From the NCBI GenBank assembly GCA_964483585.1, contig CAZABH010000012.1, forward strand, positions 12,920 through 76,919: 64,000 bases of DNA, read 5' to 3'. A program made the translations under genes and the position numbers. Positions within the stretch are counted from its first letter, which is position 1, and every line of letters starts with the position of its first letter. Shown here piece after piece: positions 61,064-64,000 of the stretch. Origin of the DNA: SZUA-430 sp964483585 (GTDB lineage: Bacteria > Pseudomonadota > Alphaproteobacteria > Micropepsales > Micropepsaceae). The notes below the pieces were generated by a model, which did not search any database, was not told the origin of the DNA, and saw nothing but the letters and a program-made list of their open reading frames with translations.

Positions 61064-62302
61064 ATGAAGACCCATCCCCGCATCTCGTTCGTTCTCCTGG
61101 CGCTGCTGTGGCTCGTCTCTGTGCGGGTGGCATCGTCAGCTGCGATAGAAGATCCACTGGCTCTGCAATCCATCGCACCCTATGCGGTGATCATGGATTA
61201 CGACACCGGCACGTTGATGTTCTCGAAGGCCGGAGACGAACTGATGGCGCCGGCATCGATGGCAAAGCTGATGACGGCCGCCGTCATTTTCCAGAAGCTG
61301 AAGCAAGGCGAACTGAAACTTGATGACACTTTTACTGTGTCCGAGAGAGCATGGAGACTGTCTGTCGCCGGCAAGACCGCATCGTCGAAGATGTTCGTCA
61401 GCATCGGCTCTCAAATCCGGGTCGAGGATCTCCTGCGCGGGATCATCATCCAGTCGGGCAACGACGCGTGCACCGTCGTGGCCGAGCATTTCTCTGGCAG
61501 TGAAGAAGCCTTCTCCGAACTCATGAATGCTGAAGCAAGGCGGATTGGTCTCAGGAATTCTGTGTTCAGGAACGCAAGCGGTCTGCCGCATCCAGAAATG
61601 AAGGTGACAGCCCATGACCTCGCGATCCTGGCGGCCCACCTGATCCGTGAATATCCCGAGTATTACAACCTCTACAGCGAGCGCGAGTTCACCTGGAACC
61701 GCATACGTCAGGCAAACCGGAACCCCTTGCTCGGCACCTATCCGGGCGCAGATGGTCTAAAGACGGGGCACACATCTGCCTCGGGCTATGGGCTGGTCGC
61801 TTCGGCCGAACGGGAAGGGCGCCGCCTGATCGTTGTGATCAACGGCCTCGCCAGCGAGAAGGAGCGGGCAATGGAATCCAAAAGGCTCCTCGACATCGGT
61901 TTCCGTGAATTCAAGCCGTACAAACTTTTTGCTGACGGCGCCGTGATCGACCGTGCCCCGGTCTGGGGTGGGGCTCAGGACACCATGCCGTTGGTGACCA
62001 GCGCGCCTTTGACGGTTCTCATGCGAAGGCATCAGCGCGAGACCATGAAGGCCGTGCTGACCTACGACGCGCCTCTGTCAGCGCCGATCCGCAAGGGCCA
62101 GGTTGTCGGCAAGGTGACGGTCAGCATCAAAGGCCTGCCCGACATGCAGGTTCCCGTCGCAGCCGAAAGCGACCTCGATGAGGGCGGCGTGTTCACGAAG
62201 ATGAAACTGGGCGTGCAGGGCCTCTTCTCGGGTACAGAGGCCGCAGCCCGGGTTCAACGCGACATCGCGCCCGCGGCGACGCCTGTACCTTCCGCGCCAT
62301 GA
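61064..62302 (+). CDS. D-alanyl-D-alanine carboxypeptidase (PBP5/6 family)
   Basis: A 412-residue S11 peptidase that trims peptidoglycan pentapeptides. After a signal peptide (about 26 residues) come the three active-site motifs: SMAK in APASMAKLMTA, SGN in QSGNDAC and KTG in GLKTGHTSASG. The C-terminal PBP5_C beta domain (about 290-385, DAPLSAPIRKGQVVGKV) is present, then a tail with a possible membrane-binding helix. It follows rlpA by 6 bases and its stop overlaps tmk, so cell-wall and DNA-precursor genes share a transcript. I would name it dacF-like without certainty. Confidence 0.92.
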   Translation: MKTHPRISFVLLALLWLVSVRVASSAAIEDPLALQSIAPYAVIMDYDTGTLMFSKAGDELMAPASMAKLMTAAVIFQKLKQGELKLDDTFTVSERAWRLSVAGKTASSKMFVSIGSQIRVEDLLRGIIIQSGNDACTVVAEHFSGSEEAFSELMNAEARRIGLRNSVFRNASGLPHPEMKVTAHDLAILAAHLIREYPEYYNLYSEREFTWNRIRQANRNPLLGTYPGADGLKTGHTSASGYGLVASAEREGRRLIVVINGLASEKERAMESKRLLDIGFREFKPYKLFADGAVIDRAPVWGGAQDTMPLVTSAPLTVLMRRHQRETMKAVLTYDAPLSAPIRKGQVVGKVTVSIKGLPDMQVPVAAESDLDEGGVFTKMKLGVQGLFSGTEAAARVQRDIAPAATPVPSAP

Positions 62303-62931
62303 AGCGCGGCGCATTCATAAGCTTCGAAGGAGGCGAGGGTACTGGCAAGTCGACCCAGATCAGGCATCTGTCGCAAACGCTCACAGAGCGAAGAATTCCA
62401 CACATCGTGACACGCGAGCCAGGCGGCTCTCCGGGCGCTGAACAAATACGTGATCTGCTTGTAACTGGTGGCGCAGACCGCTGGTCGCCCCTGTCCGAAA
62501 CACTGCTTTTCTATGCTGCGCGCGTCGACCACTGGCACAAGGTGATCCGGCCTGCGCTCGACGACGGCAAGCTGGTGCTGTGCGACCGCTTCGCCGATTC
62601 CACCATGGCTTACCAGGCCTATGCCGGCGGCATGGAGCGCGAGCGCATCGAGCAACTCCACGCGCTGGTTCTTGCTGGCGTGAAGCCCGACCTGACGATC
62701 ATTCTCGACCTCGACCCTGGAAGCGGTCTTGCGCGGGCGCAGGCCCGCCCGGGCGCCGAGGCCAGGTTCGAAAGCAAGGGGCTGGCCTTCCACGAGCGCC
62801 TGCGCGCAGGCTTCCTCGACATCGCCCGGCGCGATCCGGCGCGCTGCAGGGTGCTCGATGCCGACCGCCCCGTCGATGCCATTGCAGCCGACATCATCCG
62901 TCTTGTTGACGAACGCCTGCAGGCCGGCTGA
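62299..62931 (+). CDS. tmk: Thymidylate kinase
   Basis: A 210-residue P-loop kinase making dTDP. The P-loop is FEGGEGTGKST, the DRY-type TREPGGSPGAEQIRDLL and CDRFADSTMAYQAY are diagnostic, and the lid region is LARAQARPGAEARFESK. The stop codon overlaps the holB start by one base (TGATG). Confidence 0.95.
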   Translation: MKRGAFISFEGGEGTGKSTQIRHLSQTLTERRIPHIVTREPGGSPGAEQIRDLLVTGGADRWSPLSETLLFYAARVDHWHKVIRPALDDGKLVLCDRFADSTMAYQAYAGGMERERIEQLHALVLAGVKPDLTIILDLDPGSGLARAQARPGAEARFESKGLAFHERLRAGFLDIARRDPARCRVLDADRPVDAIAADIIRLVDERLQAG

Positions 62932-64000
62932 TGGCTCCGCGCTCCACAAAGGCAGTCGATGTCGATCTGCCCGAAAGCGACCGGGCAGGGGACATGCCCC
63001 ATCCCCGCCTGCAGCAAAATCTGTTTGGGCATGAAGCGGCCGTTGGCCAGATGGTGGCTGCAGCGCATTCAGGCAGCATGCATCATGCTTGGCTGATATC
63101 GGGGCCCAAGGGCGTGGGGAAAGCGACGCTTGCCTGGCGTTTTGCGCGGGCTGTGCTGGCGCGCGGGCTTTCAGGGTGCCCCGATGACCTGGCCCTCCCG
63201 GCAGACGATAAGACCTTCCGCCTCATAGCTGGGCTGGCGCACCCTGACGTGATCGTCCTGCGGCGACCATGGGACAGCGACAAGAAGAAGTTCAAGTCCG
63301 AGTTGCCGGTCGATGACGTCCGTCGCCTGCGAATGTTCTTTTCGCGTCACCCATCCTTCGCAGACGTTCAGGTGGCCGTGATCGACTGCATGGACGACAT
63401 GAACCTCCAGGCCCAGAATGCTCTGCTCAAAATCCTCGAAGAGCCGCCGAAGGCCGCAATCCTGCTCCTGATCGCTCACACCCCGGGCTTGCTGTTGCCG
63501 ACAATCCGCTCGCGTTGCAGGATGCTGCAGCTGCGTCCTCTCTCACAGAGGCCCATGAGGGCGGCGTTGCAGGCGCTTGCCCCTCAAGCCGCACACGACC
63601 AACTCGAGCTTGCAGCAACGCTCGCCGAGGGTGCGCCCGGACAGGCGGCGTCGCTTGCAGCTTCGGGTATGACGGGTGCCTACCAGCAAATCCTCGCGGT
63701 GCTGGCCACGTTGCCCCAGCTCAACCATGCCATGCTGCATGGCCTGTCCGACCAGTACATGAAGCAGTTCCCGGATCGCGGTATCGCCGGATTTGCCTAC
63801 CTTCTTTCGCTGGCTATGCAGCGTCATTTACGGTCCCACATGGGGACCACATCAGCGCTGCCGGTGGAGCGTCAGGCATTCGAACGCATGCGACTTGCCC
63901 TGACGACTGAACGCTGGAGCGAACTCTGCGCCGAGCTGCAAGCCAACGCACAGCGCGCCTCGGCCCTGAACCAGGACAAAAAGCAGTTTGTGCTTAACGC
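62931..64000 (+). CDS. holB: DNA polymerase III delta' subunit, N-terminal 356 residues (runs off window)
   Basis: The frame starts with ATG at 62931 and stays open to the window end, so the protein is cut at about residue 356. It is the clamp-loader delta' subunit: QNLFGHEAAVGQMVAAAHSG (about 29-48) matches the N-terminal helix, the Walker A-like GPKGVGKATLAWRFARA follows, VAVIDCMDDMNLQAQNALLK is the Walker B/sensor region, ILEEPPKAAILLLIAH follows, and TIRSRCR is the SRC motif. An unusual Asp/Arg-rich leader of about 25 residues precedes the core. The order tmk-holB is conserved in alphaproteobacteria. No stop codon is visible, so the C-terminal end lies beyond 64000. Confidence 0.92.
   Translation, partial: MAPRSTKAVDVDLPESDRAGDMPHPRLQQNLFGHEAAVGQMVAAAHSGSMHHAWLISGPKGVGKATLAWRFARAVLARGLSGCPDDLALPADDKTFRLIAGLAHPDVIVLRRPWDSDKKKFKSELPVDDVRRLRMFFSRHPSFADVQVAVIDCMDDMNLQAQNALLKILEEPPKAAILLLIAHTPGLLLPTIRSRCRMLQLRPLSQRPMRAALQALAPQAAHDQLELAATLAEGAPGQAASLAASGMTGAYQQILAVLATLPQLNHAMLHGLSDQYMKQFPDRGIAGFAYLLSLAMQRHLRSHMGTTSALPVERQAFERMRLALTTERWSELCAELQANAQRASALNQDKKQFVLN

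Noticed and set aside
1..64000. CRISPR arrays, prophage, toxin-antitoxin or other defence islands
   Set aside because: I saw no regularly spaced repeats, recombinases, phage structural genes, nuclease/helicase defence sets or small toxin-antitoxin pairs; all larger frames are accounted for by the listed genes.

Overview
The window reads as about 64 kb of chromosome from a GC-rich (roughly 60-62% by eye) alphaproteobacterium. The signs are: the gene order rpsB-tsf-pyrH-frr-uppS-cdsA-dxr-rseP-bamA-skp-lpxD-fabZ-lpxA-lpxI-lpxB; LpxI rather than LpxH as the UDP-diacylglucosamine hydrolase; a short (440 aa) prolyl-tRNA synthetase; RNase J; a DUF1467 gene beside methylmalonyl-CoA epimerase; and GTTC-N7-GTTC SOS boxes at lexA. 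I cannot name an order or genus. I found no rRNA or tRNA gene, CRISPR array, insertion sequence, prophage or plasmid function.

Layout. (1) 1-384: the 3' end of the RNase J gene. (2) 493-10092: an accessory stretch with mixed strands: a Baeyer-Villiger-type monooxygenase next to a DUF3089 alpha/beta hydrolase, a crotonase-family protein, a Dps-like ferritin, a YeiH-type exporter, a DUF486 membrane protein, a patatin lipoprotein, a secreted His/Gly-rich protein and a POT peptide transporter. (3) 10329-11012: methylmalonyl-CoA epimerase and DUF1467. (4) 11369-14903: a translationally coupled trio of a secreted protein with a Cys/His catalytic-like pattern, an EamA exporter and an endonuclease/exonuclease/phosphatase-fold protein. 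(5) 15179-23353: proS, lolC, lolD, a small membrane protein, phhA and dnaE. (6) 23442-28497: a second accessory stretch with a nitronate monooxygenase-like enzyme, an arylsulfatase, DUF1330, a TetR regulator and an aminotransferase.

(7) 28693-43555: a long plus-strand run for translation, UMP synthesis, isoprenoid and phospholipid precursors, outer-membrane protein assembly and lipid A synthesis, with many ATGA/GTGA overlaps. (8) 43565-46401: gltA and gltX on the minus strand, with comEC divergent from gltX. (9) 48671-53897: lexA, moeA, moaC, trpD-trpC and trpG on the minus strand. (10) 54166-55596: an aldehyde dehydrogenase on the plus strand, lying between trpG and trpE. (11) 55681-59063: trpE and ppiD on the minus strand. 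(12) 59311-64000: tpiA, rlpA, a D-alanyl-D-alanine carboxypeptidase, tmk and the start of holB, which runs off the window.

Most of the window is conserved core genome. The unusual points are: moaC fused to a C-terminal helix-turn-helix domain; trpD fused to trpC with a junction one base away from a stop codon; the secreted Cys/His protein with its coupled partners; two oppositely oriented SOS boxes in front of lexA; a dyad in the sulfatase/TetR divergent promoter; and a terminator-like hairpin inside the last codons of lpxB. I did not find a defence system or any clearly new multi-gene system.
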